64,000 nt of DNA from Candidatus Saccharibacteria bacterium RIFCSPHIGHO2_12_FULL_44_22 (GCA_001790515.1 MGCS01000010.1:1-64000), one strand, 5' to 3'. Shown: positions 37,898 to 47,162, counted from the stretch's first letter. Notes: generated by a model not told the origin, from the letters alone. Made by a program: numbers and translations.

Positions 37898-38662
37898 ATG
37901 AAACAAACATCTCTATTTCCGTCTGTGTCTAGGTTTGTAACGCTGACACTCATTTTTATATCAGTTGCAGTAATTGCGACTCAGTCAACCGTGACATTGA
38001 TGACTGCACATGCACAAGCTGTTGCGCTCGACAAAGAAACGCAATCAGTTGTTAGTAAAGTAACGACGGAACTAAACCGTCGTTCGGCGGCAATTGAATC
38101 GGCTACTGCTGGTGTTGCCCGAAGCAAGACGCTGACGGATAGTCAAAAAAACCAACTAAAAGCAACATTAGACGAAGTTAACTCGACTAATAATGGTTTG
38201 TTAACAAAAATCAAAGGTGTCAAAAATGCAGCCGAAGCTCAACTTGTTGCATTAGAAGTCGATGCGGCGTATGAAAAGTACCAGACTGCCGTAGGTCAAT
38301 CTTCGCTGCTTCAGGACAGTGATGCACAATCAGCAGTTAAGCAGCAACTAGAGACAACAGCAGCTAACATCCAGAGCTTGATTGATGAAAAGGGTGCAGA
38401 GGGTCAAGATGTGTCGTCTGAACAGAAACAGATGAAGGGACTTGATCAGCTTATCGAGACGATAGCTGCGATTATTCAGTCAATCATTGCACTACTTCTC
38501 AGTCTTGTTGCTGGAGATATAGGTCAAGCTGCCTCTATCTTTAAAAGCATTCTTGGTCAGCTTGGGCTGAACATGGAAAGCTTCTTGACTGTTGAGGGTG
38601 CACTATCCGATCTGGTCGGTTCATTGACTGGTGGAATATCATTCGGCGCAAGCGGTAGCTAA
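37898..38662 (+). CDS. Secreted coiled-coil protein (pair 2, large partner)
   Basis: 254 residues with a signal peptide (about 12-40, ending AHAQA), alpha-helical Gln/Ala/Ser-rich sequence (about 45-185), a hydrophobic stretch at about 190-205 ([15 protein letters not shown]) and a Gly/Ser-rich end. It contains no cysteine. The C-terminal hydrophobic part could insert into or bind a membrane. The family is unknown. It overlaps the end of the convergent Dus gene by 4 nt. Confidence 0.65.
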   Translation: MKQTSLFPSVSRFVTLTLIFISVAVIATQSTVTLMTAHAQAVALDKETQSVVSKVTTELNRRSAAIESATAGVARSKTLTDSQKNQLKATLDEVNSTNNGLLTKIKGVKNAAEAQLVALEVDAAYEKYQTAVGQSSLLQDSDAQSAVKQQLETTAANIQSLIDEKGAEGQDVSSEQKQMKGLDQLIETIAAIIQSIIALLLSLVAGDIGQAASIFKSILGQLGLNMESFLTVEGALSDLVGSLTGGISFGASGS

Positions 38663-39624
38663 ATCGTTGCCATATCAATCGAATCAAGTATTGAACGGAC
38701 TTGAGTGGTTGAGGTTGTATGCATCAGCCGATCGCGCAACTCGCTGGCGCCAGTAAAATCACGAATATAAATTTTGAAATATCGTTTCAGGGGCTCGAAC
38801 TTGCGCGGTTCGAGCTCTTTATCGTATTGATCGTGTAGATCTAGCTGCATGCGTAGCAGTCCAATCAGCTGTTCGTGACTGTGTTGCGAAGGTACTTGTT
38901 CGAATGCAAATGGATTCGTGAATATGCCACGGCCAATCATCACACCGTCGACACCGTATTGTTCGACTAGTTCGTCACCATGTTGACGGTCGCGAATGTC
39001 ACCATTTATCGTCAATAGTGTATGTGGCGCTATCTGGTCACGAAGTGCTTTGATTTCCGGGATAAGTTCGAAGTGCGCGGGTACTTTACTGGCCTCTTTG
39101 CGGGTTCGTAAATGGATTGTCAGATTTGCGATATCTTGTTGCAGCAAAAACCCTAGCCAATCATGCCATTCTTCGACTTTGTAGGCGCCTAGCCTTGCCT
39201 TGACGCTGACTGGCAGGCCACCTTCTTTGGCAGCTGCGATCAGCTGCGCGGTTAATTCGTAATTACCAATCAGCCCACTACCACTGCCCTGTTTGACAAC
39301 GGCCTTATCTGGGCAGCCAGTGTTGATGTCGATACCTTTGTATCCCATGTCAGCTAGGCCTTGCGCCATAAATGCAAAGTTATCAGGGTTATTGCCCCAG
39401 ATTTGGGCTACCATTGGGTGCTCATCAGCAGTAAAGGCTAATCGCCCTTTGGTGCTATGCGCACCCTTTGGGCTGGCATAGCTAGCTGCATTGGTAAATT
39501 CAGTAAAGAACACATCGGGTCGTGCGGCAGCTGCGACGACGTGGCGGAATACTACGTCGGTCACTGCCTCCATTGGAGCCAGGATATAAAATGGTTTTGG
39601 TAAGTCTTGCCAGAAATTATTCAC
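38659..39624 (-). CDS. tRNA-dihydrouridine synthase (Dus family)
   Basis: 321 residues. A TIM-barrel flavoenzyme with LAPMEAVTD at the start, [10 protein letters not shown], the active-site Cys in [19 protein letters not shown] (about residue 104), KARLG for phosphate and a [11 protein letters not shown] site. It reduces uridines in tRNA D loops with NADPH. The subtype (A, B or C) is not clear. It follows a 56-aa gene with a 14-nt gap and is likely co-transcribed. Confidence 0.92.
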   Translation of the reverse strand: MNNFWQDLPKPFYILAPMEAVTDVVFRHVVAAAARPDVFFTEFTNAASYASPKGAHSTKGRLAFTADEHPMVAQIWGNNPDNFAFMAQGLADMGYKGIDINTGCPDKAVVKQGSGSGLIGNYELTAQLIAAAKEGGLPVSVKARLGAYKVEEWHDWLGFLLQQDIANLTIHLRTRKEASKVPAHFELIPEIKALRDQIAPHTLLTINGDIRDRQHGDELVEQYGVDGVMIGRGIFTNPFAFEQVPSQHSHEQLIGLLRMQLDLHDQYDKELEPRKFEPLKRYFKIYIRDFTGASELRDRLMHTTSTTQVRSILDSIDMATI

Positions 39625-39638
39625 AATAGATCGTACTT

Positions 39639-39809
39639 TTATTCGGTTTTGTCTGATTCTGGATCTGCGATTTCAACTGTTCCTTCAAGGGCTGTAGCAC
39701 CCATGTTTTCATGGAAACTTTCGGGTAATGTTTTATACTCCGAATTTATTAACTCTTCGACATGCTTGTCCAGCGCTTGTTGCCCTTCGTTTCTAGAATC
39801 GAACCCCAT
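39639..39809 (-). CDS. Small acidic protein upstream of dus
   Basis: 56 residues, acidic and hydrophilic ([18 protein letters not shown] opening, Glu/Asp-rich end), with no known domain. A TATAAT box at 39818-39823 (minus strand) lies 8 nt before the ATG, the leaderless pattern of this genome. The frame is closed 14 nt before dus starts. Size and composition suggest a small regulatory or structural protein; no function assigned. Confidence 0.6.
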   Translation of the reverse strand: MGFDSRNEGQQALDKHVEELINSEYKTLPESFHENMGATALEGTVEIADPESDKTE

Positions 39810-39862
39810 ATATTTTTATTATAACACGTTTTTGCTTATTTTAACAGATAGATATGAGAGAA

Positions 39863-39881
39863 CCCGCGCAAAATGCGCGGG
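39863..39881. terminator. Strong GC hairpin
   Basis: CCCGCGCA (39863-39870) pairs with TGCGCGGG (39874-39881) around AAA. The minus-strand side continues into TTCTCTC. It probably ends transcription of the minus-strand genes to its right. Confidence 0.6.
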
Positions 39882-39889
39882 CTGGTATC

Positions 39890-40167
39890 TCAATTTGATG
39901 AAACTAGGATATGATGACGCGCCCAGTACATTCACTCTACCGCGGTGAGTTCTGCAGAGGAATGACTGGGTCGCGTCACCTAAAGATGGAGATGGCAGGG
40001 GGGGTGCTCATCTTTTCCACGGATTGCTCCGCGCCATCGACGGCATGCAGGCCTCCTCAGTGCAAAGGCCTGTGAAGTTGGTGGATGCGACGGGTATCGA
40101 GCCCGACGCATCCTGATAGCGGCGCATGACTGACAGGTCGCCGTTTTCTACGGATTCCTCCGCACAA
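39890..40167. other. Hairpin-rich stretch without a supported gene
   Basis: No convincing protein gene. Three strong inverted repeats occur: 39915-39927 with 39965-39978 (13 pairs, one bulge), 40048-40054 with 40066-40072 (CAGGCCT/AGGCCTG), and 40083-40113 (GGATGCG/CGCATCC with CGGG/CCCG inside). On the minus strand a 12-codon ORF at 40044-40046 and below has a GAGGAGG site. Confidence 0.5.
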
Positions 40168-40311
40168 TCAGTTTTTACGACCGCGCGCCTCGAAATCCGC
40201 ATTGCGGACTTCCTGGATGTTGGAGCCTTTCTCCACCATCCTCTGCTGTTCCGGCGTTCGCTTGTCGGGCGATACCTTCGCGGCAGCGACATACTGTGAC
40301 TTTGTTGCCAA
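40168..40311 (-). CDS. Very small protein with full-length Shine-Dalgarno, TTG start
   Basis: 47 residues, hydrophilic and basic (opening ATKSQYVAAAKVSPDK), starting at TTG 40311. The upstream AAGGAGGTGAT is an exact match to the 3' end complement of bacterial 16S rRNA, the strongest in the window. Upstream in-frame codons contain no better start. No homologue recognised. It probably lies on the transcript beginning at the promoter 40613-40641, which also covers the tRNA-like element. Confidence 0.6.
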   Translation of the reverse strand: MATKSQYVAAAKVSPDKRTPEQQRMVEKGSNIQEVRNADFEARGRKN

Positions 40312-40420
40312 TCTAATCACCTCCTTGGTGATCCGATGTGAAGTGTCGAACGGATGTTCGGCACTGTGTCCGCAGTGACGGGAATGAGTTAACAACTCTC
40401 GTCACCGTTCGCCAAAAAAG

Positions 40421-40494
40421 CTCCCCTGACAGGAATTGAACCTGCACGTCTTCGCCAAAAAGCGCGATGTGTTTACCACAAGCACCTCAGGGGA
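40421..40494 (-). tRNA. tRNA-like element, isotype undetermined, possibly decayed
   Basis: The acceptor TCCCCTG pairs fully with CAGGGGA, the T arm GCAGG/CCTGT with loop TTCAATT is canonical, and the D loop has GG and TAAA. However, position 8 is A not T, the D stem is 3 bp, and the anticodon arm can only form TCGC/GCGA around an 8-nt loop GCTTTTTG. CCA is not encoded and six Ts follow the 3' end. It could be a degenerate tRNA, an unusual tRNA with an 8-nt loop, or a tRNA-shaped terminator. Confidence 0.45.
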
Positions 40495-40612
40495 ATAACA
40501 TGCAATCCATGTTTCATCAAATTGAAAATGAACGGTAGGAATGCATGGCAGGCTATTTATGAACATTATAATCTCCTAAATACTCTGCCGCGCACTCAAC
40601 TACACGAACATC

Positions 40613-40641
40613 ATAATAGCTTTAAATTGACAGTATGTCAA
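40613..40641 (-). promoter_or_regulatory. Promoter with palindromic -35
   Basis: On the minus strand TTGACA (40641-40636), 17 bp, TATTAT (40618-40613). The -35 lies in a perfect 7-bp palindrome ATTGACA gta TGTCAAT, a plausible operator. Downstream an AGGAG site and ATG (40566) open a 54-codon frame that would run through the tRNA-like element. Confidence 0.65.
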
Positions 40642-40679
40642 TAGAACCTTCATTGCGAACCTGATTTAGTATCTTTTCT

Positions 40680-43600
40680 TTACTCTTCGTTCAGTAAATC
40701 TTGCTCAAACTGTACTATCCCCGCATACGTCTGATCATATCCGCTTGTGTCAGGTAGATGAACTGTCGTGATGCAGTGCCAGATCTTTTGGAGTAACTGA
40801 GCGAACCGGTCTAGTTCTTCGCGGTTGAATGATGCATCTAGGCCGATGATATCACCGTCGCGCGTTGGTTCGACGAACTGCAGGCAGCCGTTTTCAACGG
40901 TGTAGGTGTTGTAGTTGCGAGAATGTTCAACCAATAATTTATAGAACATTAGCTGTTGGCGGTATTTATGTAACTTGATCTTTTCGTAATCAGTCTTGCC
41001 TTTCCAGTCACGGGTTGGTTTGCCTGTTTTGTAATCGGTCACGGTCATCGTTTTTAATTTGGTGTCGATATCGACCAGGTCTAATTTACCTGTGAGATGG
41101 GCATCGCCAACGATTGAATGCTCGCCCGCAAAATCTAGCTCTGCTTTTTGCGTTGTCTTAAAATCGATGTATTTGTGCTGCAAAAATACTTGCAAGGAGT
41201 CACTCCCCTTTTGCAGGTAGGTCTGGAATTGATCATCGGGAAGATGTTGATCGCGCAGGTTACTTTCAAAATCATGCAGTATGTCTTCGACTGCCCTATG
41301 GCTTTCGATTGCTGCTAAATGTGAATGCGCGCGCTGCAATGTTGCATGAATCGCTGTTCCGTAGGCTGCTTGCGGGCTTTTTGCCTGCGGAAACATCAGG
41401 AGGTTTTGCAATAGGAAGCCTTGAGGGCCACCACGGGTAACGTCTAGGAATGCTCCGACATGTGTGGCGCTTAATTTGTATCGTTCAAGTAGTGGTGCTA
41501 GCAAATCTTTCATGGTGCCACGGTCAACCGCGACGACTGGTTCATACCATCGTAATTCCGCTGCACGCACGATGGTTTCCATCGTATGATTGACTGGCGT
41601 ATGAATTGCCTCCCAGCCATCTATGCTGAGAAAGCTTGCAGGAAGTGTCTTTTTGGCATTGTCATCAGCGAGTGAGTAGCTAATGGTCAGTTGTTTTTTG
41701 GCGCGTGTCATTGCGACAAAGAACAGTCGCATGCGTTCATCTAACGATCCACCACTTGGTGATAATGGTAGGTTTTCGGGATAGCTGATCATACTTGATC
41801 TGCTACGAACACGTTCGCCCCACGTCGTGTCGATGGCATTGACGATGTACACGTGATCAAACTCAAGTCCTTTTGATTTGTGTGCTGTCATCAAATTAAC
41901 TGCCCCGTCTAGTTGTTCGACATTTGGTCGCAAACTGGTTATCGTGCTACCTAGTTCATGATGCAGATCAATAAATTCCAAGAATGTTTGCAGACGTGGC
42001 TCTTCATTCGGTTGGTATTCCCTTAGCTTCGCACGGATGGTTCGCAGTGCTTCTAAATATGCTAAGTACTCATCTGGCTGTTCATCCAGTTTTTCTGCAC
42101 TAAAGAAATAATCGAATATCGGCGACACGAACCCTATCGCTGATTCGGTCGTGTTACCGTCTTTACCGACAATCTTGTCTAGCATAAATTCTAGTGGCGT
42201 GTGTTCGATCGCAGCGGCCATAGTCACCAGCCATGTATGGAATGCGACGAACTCTGGCGTTGTCGCCATGACTTCCATCCAGGTCGTGTGATTGTTCTTT
42301 GCGCTCAGGCTCAATTTCCAGATAGATACTGGATCTACTCTCCAGGCTGGGTGTGTCATGACTTCCGGCAACATTGCGTTAACTTCATCGTGACGTGCTT
42401 CGTACAGTGCGACGATGATTCGACTGACGAGTTCGATGTGCGTAATAACGTCTAGTTCTAACACATTGTCCCGGCGTTCGTAGTTCACCGGAATCTCGGC
42501 ATCGGCAAAATACGGCAGTAAACTAATGATTTCGCTGTGGCGCCGCGCCAGTACTGCCATTGACGATGCAGATATGCCAGCTTTGATTTTGGTAGCAATC
42601 GATTGAACGACGAGTGTTTTCTCGTCGCTCGCGTTGTCGGCTTCGACATAGTCAACGCTGTCGATGTCACTGCTGACATGCGGCGTAAGTGTTTTGTTAA
42701 GATCAGGAATACGTGTTTCCAACCTGTCGCCACCTTGCACAATAACACTGCGAGATTTTTCTAGTATCACAGCAGCGCTACGGTAATTGTCGGTCAATGT
42801 AATAATTCTAGCCAGTGGGTATGTGTCTTTAAATCCAACAATATTACCGATATCAGCACCCTGAAAACTGTAAATTGCTTGGTCGTCGTCACCGACTACT
42901 AAGACATTAGGCATTCCCTCACTAACTGGGTTGTCGGTTAGGTTATGTAGGATGCGCATTTGTGCCATGTTCGTATCCTGGAACTCGTCCACCATGATGT
43001 ACTGATGTTTTTCTTGTAGATTAAACCGTAGTTCTGGGGTACGTTCGATAGTATGGACGACGTTCAGTATCATGTCGTCAAAGTCATATAGTGCCGATTC
43101 CTGCATCTTTGCGAGGTACTGATAGTAAATAAAACTGACAGAACGGAGTTTCACTTGCCGTTCGCGCGTTTTGAAAACGAATTCACCTTTGTCGTTCTTT
43201 TTCATCCAGATATTTCGCCATGCCGTAATAGCTTTGGTGGAGTTGTCGGTCGTCGCAGTAACAACAGCGTACTGCAAACTGTCGGCCAGTATCTGCGCCA
43301 GAGGAGTGATGTTTGCAACGGTTGTTTTTGTAGTTGTTTGGCGGATATCTTCGATATGCGGCGCTAATTGTTCTGCAGTCGTTTTGCTGATTCGTCCGGC
43401 GAATATTTCGGCCAGTGGTTTTTCGGCTGCATCAAGTGCGGTATCGTTCGCGTCGAGTACCGCCAGTAGTTCATCGCTGGTCAATCCGCTCTTCTTTAAT
43501 TCTGATATGGCACGTAACGTGTCGGATAAATAGGTGTATTCTCCGTTCATTTTACTTGACAGCGGATTTGTATATTCAAGTTCGTCGAATATCCCACGAA

Positions 43601-43967
43601 TGATTTCATAGGTCGATAATTCGTCCGCCGGATGAAAATCAGCGCCGCGATAAAAATGTTCACGATTTTGGCCGATAACTTCGCTACCAAAACTATGGAA
43701 CGTATGAATAGCAACTTTATATGCATCTTTGCCGATAATGTTGACTAATCGCTGACGCATGGCAGCAGCACCACTGTCGGTAAAGGTTAGGCATAGGATA
43801 TTTTCGGGCAAGGTGTCCGTTTTGCGGAGAATGTTTGCTGCGCGCATCGATAGGAGTTCAGTTTTGCCTGTTCCCGGCCCTGCAACAACCATGACTGGCC
43901 CGTCGATGGTGTCGACTGCTTGTTTTTGTGCGGCATTCAAGTTTTTGTAGCGAGATTCAAAATTCAT
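40680..43967 (-). CDS. UvrD/Rep-family helicase fused to PD-(D/E)XK nuclease (AddA/PcrA-like)
   Basis: 1095 residues. SF1 helicase motifs in order: Q motif LNAAQKQAV, Walker A GPGTGKT (about 30-36), Ia, DEFQDTN, GDDDQAIYSFQGA, NYR, MTAHKSKGLEFDHVY and VAMTRAKK. The C-terminal 200 residues form a RecB-like nuclease with GKLDLVDID, TVTDYKTGK and a YRQQLMFYKLL helix, the Asp/Asp-x-Lys set needed for cutting. It unwinds and degrades DNA ends in break repair or defence. It is one large protein rather than the AddAB pair. No partner gene is adjacent. Confidence 0.92.
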   Translation of the reverse strand: MNFESRYKNLNAAQKQAVDTIDGPVMVVAGPGTGKTELLSMRAANILRKTDTLPENILCLTFTDSGAAAMRQRLVNIIGKDAYKVAIHTFHSFGSEVIGQNREHFYRGADFHPADELSTYEIIRGIFDELEYTNPLSSKMNGEYTYLSDTLRAISELKKSGLTSDELLAVLDANDTALDAAEKPLAEIFAGRISKTTAEQLAPHIEDIRQTTTKTTVANITPLAQILADSLQYAVVTATTDNSTKAITAWRNIWMKKNDKGEFVFKTRERQVKLRSVSFIYYQYLAKMQESALYDFDDMILNVVHTIERTPELRFNLQEKHQYIMVDEFQDTNMAQMRILHNLTDNPVSEGMPNVLVVGDDDQAIYSFQGADIGNIVGFKDTYPLARIITLTDNYRSAAVILEKSRSVIVQGGDRLETRIPDLNKTLTPHVSSDIDSVDYVEADNASDEKTLVVQSIATKIKAGISASSMAVLARRHSEIISLLPYFADAEIPVNYERRDNVLELDVITHIELVSRIIVALYEARHDEVNAMLPEVMTHPAWRVDPVSIWKLSLSAKNNHTTWMEVMATTPEFVAFHTWLVTMAAAIEHTPLEFMLDKIVGKDGNTTESAIGFVSPIFDYFFSAEKLDEQPDEYLAYLEALRTIRAKLREYQPNEEPRLQTFLEFIDLHHELGSTITSLRPNVEQLDGAVNLMTAHKSKGLEFDHVYIVNAIDTTWGERVRSRSSMISYPENLPLSPSGGSLDERMRLFFVAMTRAKKQLTISYSLADDNAKKTLPASFLSIDGWEAIHTPVNHTMETIVRAAELRWYEPVVAVDRGTMKDLLAPLLERYKLSATHVGAFLDVTRGGPQGFLLQNLLMFPQAKSPQAAYGTAIHATLQRAHSHLAAIESHRAVEDILHDFESNLRDQHLPDDQFQTYLQKGSDSLQVFLQHKYIDFKTTQKAELDFAGEHSIVGDAHLTGKLDLVDIDTKLKTMTVTDYKTGKPTRDWKGKTDYEKIKLHKYRQQLMFYKLLVEHSRNYNTYTVENGCLQFVEPTRDGDIIGLDASFNREELDRFAQLLQKIWHCITTVHLPDTSGYDQTYAGIVQFEQDLLNEE

Positions 43968-44006
43968 TACTTTAATTATACCCTAGCAATACCTCAGAAA
44001 AGGAAA

Positions 44007-44036
44007 ACTCCCGGACACCACATGGGTATTCGGGAG
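44007..44036 (-). terminator. Terminator of the 44065 gene
   Basis: On the minus strand CTCCCG (44036-side) pairs with CGGGAG and is followed by TTTTCCTTTT. Confidence 0.65.
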
Positions 44037-44064
44037 GGTTCCGTCCTCAAGATAAACGCACAGC

Positions 44065-44661
44065 TCATCGTCGAATGATTCGTGGATGCCTGTTCCATGA
44101 TCCACCACGATCGCGTTGCCATGTCATTTGGCAGAACGATGACATGTTGACGGCGAAATAGCCAGCTGTCGTTATTGCGCCATCTGTCAGATCGCTGAGC
44201 AGGCTTGCCGAGTTCTGTGACGCCTGCCCGGTCGAATCATCGTAGGCATGACCACAGCTTGTGAATGCCGCGATGGTATGGCCATCGCGCAATGTGATCT
44301 CTGCACACGATCGAGCGATATCGATGCAGACAATATCGTCGCGGTCGAGCTGCTGATCCGACATTTTGTCAAACAGAAGGTTGACGGGGTTCGGTGCGTA
44401 AGCTGCGTACCCTGTCGATACAACGAACATGTTGTATTCGAAATGGATATGCGAACTGGGATCAAGCTGACGGTAGACGGCATATCGAAGTGCGTGTATG
44501 TCGGTATGATCCGTCAGGACACAAATGTCCCGTTGAAGTTGCTGGATCCATCCGATATTCGGACCCCAGCCGAAATGGCGAGCAATGGCGGGGATCTCAT
44601 CTTGTATCGCTTGGACATTACTATCGCACTCATTGTTCTGGGCGTTCATGATGTGGTTCAT
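44065..44661 (-). CDS. Hypothetical soluble protein of a GC-rich cassette
   Basis: 198 residues from the ATG at 44661 (AGGA seven nt upstream); a TTG two codons earlier is possible. Composition is His/Asp/Ser-rich with several Cys and no membrane helix. No domain recognised. Its own promoter (44698-44726) and terminator make it a single-gene unit. GC-rich codon use contrasts with the helicase next door. Confidence 0.65.
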   Translation of the reverse strand: MNHIMNAQNNECDSNVQAIQDEIPAIARHFGWGPNIGWIQQLQRDICVLTDHTDIHALRYAVYRQLDPSSHIHFEYNMFVVSTGYAAYAPNPVNLLFDKMSDQQLDRDDIVCIDIARSCAEITLRDGHTIAAFTSCGHAYDDSTGQASQNSASLLSDLTDGAITTAGYFAVNMSSFCQMTWQRDRGGSWNRHPRIIRR

Positions 44662-44697
44662 GTGCAATCCTAACCTTGTTGGGTGGACGGTATGGTC

Positions 44698-44726
44698 ACA
44701 ATAGTATCATTTTCGTATAATGTCAA
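44698..44726 (-). promoter_or_regulatory. Promoter of the 44661 gene
   Basis: On the minus strand TTGACA (44726-44721), 17 bp, TATTGT (44703-44698), then a leader of about 30 nt. Confidence 0.75.
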
Positions 44727-44746
44727 TAGTTGTAGAAAAACGAAAT

Positions 44747-44803
44747 CCCCGCCACCTATACGCGGCAGCGCGGATATCGCGTGCGGCATGTTTAGGCGCG
44801 GGG
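44747..44803 (-). terminator. GC-rich terminator of the 44792 gene
   Basis: CCCCGC (44747-44752) pairs with GCGGGG (44798-44803), with smaller hairpins inside the loop; the minus strand continues ATTTCGTTTTT. Confidence 0.65.
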
Positions 44804-45214
44804 TTGAATCTGTTTTCGCAGGTACTCATTTGGAGTCACGAGAAAACAGAATGATGGTATCTCTTCGACTGAGTCATTCAGGTTAGCCGATTCGTCGGAA
44901 TCGTATGACTCGTCGCGAAGTCGATCGATTGCGCAATCAAGCTCGGCATCGATGCTGATTGCTTGCTTGACGGGCAACGCTAAACTAACTCCTCTGCCGA
45001 CACTGCCAATGATCTTTGCGTGTGCGACCAAACCTACCTGCTCCCAATGAACAAATTGGTAAATCTGGTCAAGGCTGGTATATCTGACACAGCCGAAATG
45101 CTCGCTGTGTTCGTGGACGACCAAAAACTCGTCGCCATGTTTCAGATCGTTAGGACTGACGGTTTCGAATCCGCTTGGTCGCTGTAGTTTTGATACGACG
45201 TCGATCTGTCTCAC
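44792..45214 (-). CDS. Hypothetical protein of a GC-rich cassette
   Basis: 140 residues, GTG start at 45214. A beta-rich first half (GDEFLVVHEHSEHFGCVRY) and a strongly acidic tail (about 100-120) are visible. The family is not recognised. A TTGACT/TGTAAT pair lies upstream with a 17-bp spacer, and a hairpin closes the unit. Weak Shine-Dalgarno (AGAAAAG) compared with its neighbours, so the exact start is less sure. Confidence 0.6.
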   Translation of the reverse strand: MRQIDVVSKLQRPSGFETVSPNDLKHGDEFLVVHEHSEHFGCVRYTSLDQIYQFVHWEQVGLVAHAKIIGSVGRGVSLALPVKQAISIDAELDCAIDRLRDESYDSDESANLNDSVEEIPSFCFLVTPNEYLRKQIQPRA

Positions 45215-45330
45215 CTTTTCTGATATGAAGGGGTGGATTTGAATTTGTACCGATATGTATTACATAGTAATTTGGCTATGAAGTCAAGATATTTCCATAT
45301 TGTTTAGAACTTATCAATGGATATGAAACG

Positions 45331-45368
45331 AGCCACCCGGCTACCGCGGTTGCGGTGGCTGGGTGGCT
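45331..45368 (-). terminator. Long hairpin after the 45375 gene
   Basis: AGCCACCC pairs with GGGTGGCT and an inner GCTACCGC pairs with GCGGTGGC; flanking TGAAAC and GTTTCA extend the fold. Confidence 0.7.
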
Positions 45369-45374
45369 AATGTT

Positions 45375-45800
45375 TCACTTTCTGTGCCGAATCCATTCAA
45401 AGAAGGACTTCCTCGGCGGAAGCTTGACTCCGAGCTGGAAGCTCGACGCGGGAGCCTCTAGATCATCGAGTAGGTACCTCAGGCTATTGCGGAGTGCTAT
45501 GTACTCCGCTCGCAGTCTTCCGGCTAGCTCTGAGCTGGGACGCTCGTAGCTCTCGATGATTTCATCGATTTGTCCGATCGCCCCTCTGACAACTTCGATC
45601 TGTGATGATCCCAGATCTCGTCGCCTCCCGTTGGTAGCGATGCCGCCGAGCAACGACACGTACGCCCGGCTCGAAAGGCATTCGTGTCCAACAATAACAT
45701 TAGACGACGTGTAGAATCCGGCGGGCTGCTGTATGGCAGCTTCTCCCCGCAGGTGCTCCGCACATGCCGAGAGTACTGCCTGGGTATAGCGTTGAGACAT
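45375..45800 (-). CDS. Hypothetical helical protein of a GC-rich cassette
   Basis: 141 residues from the ATG at 45800 (GGAAAGGG with 4-nt spacing); a start at 45830 would add ten residues upstream of this site. Mostly helical, with an Arg/Glu-rich C-terminal half (EVVRGAIGQIDEIIESYE) and a basic tail. No domain recognised. Leader carries an AGGC/GCCT hairpin. Own promoter and terminator. Confidence 0.65.
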   Translation of the reverse strand: MSQRYTQAVLSACAEHLRGEAAIQQPAGFYTSSNVIVGHECLSSRAYVSLLGGIATNGRRRDLGSSQIEVVRGAIGQIDEIIESYERPSSELAGRLRAEYIALRNSLRYLLDDLEAPASSFQLGVKLPPRKSFFEWIRHRK

Positions 45801-45850
45801 GTGTCCCTTTCCAAAAAGTGAAAACATCAAGGCGATTTGCCTATATATTC

Positions 45851-45879
45851 ATTATAACATAAAAATAAGCATTATGCAA
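45851..45879 (-). promoter_or_regulatory. Promoter of the 45800 gene
   Basis: On the minus strand TTGCAT (45879-45874), 17 bp, TATAAT (45856-45851). Confidence 0.75.
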
Positions 45880-45898
45880 TAATAATGATAAGTATAAG

Positions 45899-47029
45899 TT
45901 ACGCGACGCTATGAAGTCCAGTATGTGGCGGGGTTGGTATCGTTGGACGGGTCACTAACTTTCTGGTAGCGTTATGCGCTCGTAGCCAGCGCAGCTCTGC
46001 GTTTTCATCCGACTTTGACCCACATCCTAAATGGCCAGAAAAAACACCACGGATCTCACGCACAGTTGCGTTCGGGAAATTATTACGTGCGAATTCTGAA
46101 TATGACCAATCTTGATTGAACACATCGTTTGATGCCTCGGTAATTATCATTTTTGTTTCCGGGTCAAGTAGGCTCATTGCATAGGCGATGCCACCTATTA
46201 GTTTTGGGACAACAAGTGCGTGGTTGATTAGTTCATTGCTGGATGTTCTGAATACTTTTGCTCCCTCGATGAAATTACGGGGGTCTTCAAATGCTAGGGC
46301 AATTGTTGGGACTATCTCATGAATCGGTAGCGGAAGTGTTTGTTGTGCCGCATGTTTAAATGAGCGTTTGTCGAACATAGCTGGTCGATTCAGTCGAAGT
46401 CCGTCAACTTCTATGTCGTGCTGAGCTGCTTGCGCGGCGGCGACGGCTGCTTTGGTACCACCCTGCGAATAGCCAGAAAACATAACAGATCGAAGCTGAT
46501 CTAAATCATACGGCCGATCTGCAAATTCTGTCGTTGCTATAACATTGGCTATCGCATTCATGTCATTGCCCAAATCAAAGAATCGCGTGTCTTGGCCTAG
46601 CCTACTCTGGACATGACTGATTGATATCACGCGGTGACCAAGTTTTGCTTCGCGTTCTGCACGCTTATCATACAAATTCCCCGGTGCGCGTTCTGTCAAC
46701 CAACCATGTGTCTGTACATCGTCGGCTGGTTGTCGTAGTCCAGATGCGGCAAAGTCAATCTCTGGCTGGTCAACTGATGTTGTGTAGACATTATATCGAC
46801 GACCACTAGAGATGACATTATATAGCGATGTCTTGCCGATCACCCTCCCTCGGGACGAAAACGGTGAAAACGCTTCTTCTTCACGAACAGCATAACTGCT
46901 GACAGGTTCGAAATCTTCGATGACGCTAGGTGCGTAATCTGTAAACAACTCGTGGGGCTGTTGACTATAATTTTCAGACAAAAAAGACCCACGTTCGTGG
47001 GCTGAAGGATGGCTAATTGCTTGACTCAT
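45899..47029 (-). CDS. Alpha/beta hydrolase-fold protein with GYSQGG nucleophile
   Basis: 376 residues without a signal peptide. The nucleophile elbow MFSGYSQGG (about residue 186), a later VTEASNDVFNQDWS acid region and a FSGHLGCG His region fit an alpha/beta hydrolase. GYSQGG is the elbow seen in PE-PPE and cutinase-like hydrolases, also present in the two secreted proteins at 59233 and 60565. The first 60 residues look unstructured. Substrate unknown. It lies in the cassette-rich region but with less GC-rich codons than its neighbours. Confidence 0.65.
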   Translation of the reverse strand: MSQAISHPSAHERGSFLSENYSQQPHELFTDYAPSVIEDFEPVSSYAVREEEAFSPFSSRGRVIGKTSLYNVISSGRRYNVYTTSVDQPEIDFAASGLRQPADDVQTHGWLTERAPGNLYDKRAEREAKLGHRVISISHVQSRLGQDTRFFDLGNDMNAIANVIATTEFADRPYDLDQLRSVMFSGYSQGGTKAAVAAAQAAQHDIEVDGLRLNRPAMFDKRSFKHAAQQTLPLPIHEIVPTIALAFEDPRNFIEGAKVFRTSSNELINHALVVPKLIGGIAYAMSLLDPETKMIITEASNDVFNQDWSYSEFARNNFPNATVREIRGVFSGHLGCGSKSDENAELRWLRAHNATRKLVTRPTIPTPPHTGLHSVA

Positions 47030-47110
47030 ATTGCTGTCTCCTGAGGTTGTGACAGAAGTATACTGCTAATGAATGAAAAAGTAAAGATGAATACTGGTAT
47101 ATGGATCGTT

Positions 47111-47140
47111 GGTGGGTCTTCTCGTGAAAGAAGACCCACC
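47111..47140 (-). terminator. 12-bp hairpin after the lipoprotein gene
   Basis: GGTGGGTCTTCT (47111-47122) pairs perfectly with AGAAGACCCACC (47129-47140). No clear T tract. Confidence 0.6.
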
Positions 47141-47162
47141 TGTGACGCACCCTGTCGCAGGA

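Noticed and set aside
39607-39948. 113-codon plus frame across the dus/39809 promoter
   Set aside because: Opposite to a gene with a leaderless promoter; product has no coherent features.
40008-40292. 94-codon minus frame overlapping the 47-aa gene
   Set aside because: No start with a ribosome site except very late, and the overlapping frame has the perfect Shine-Dalgarno. Kept only as a 12-codon possibility.
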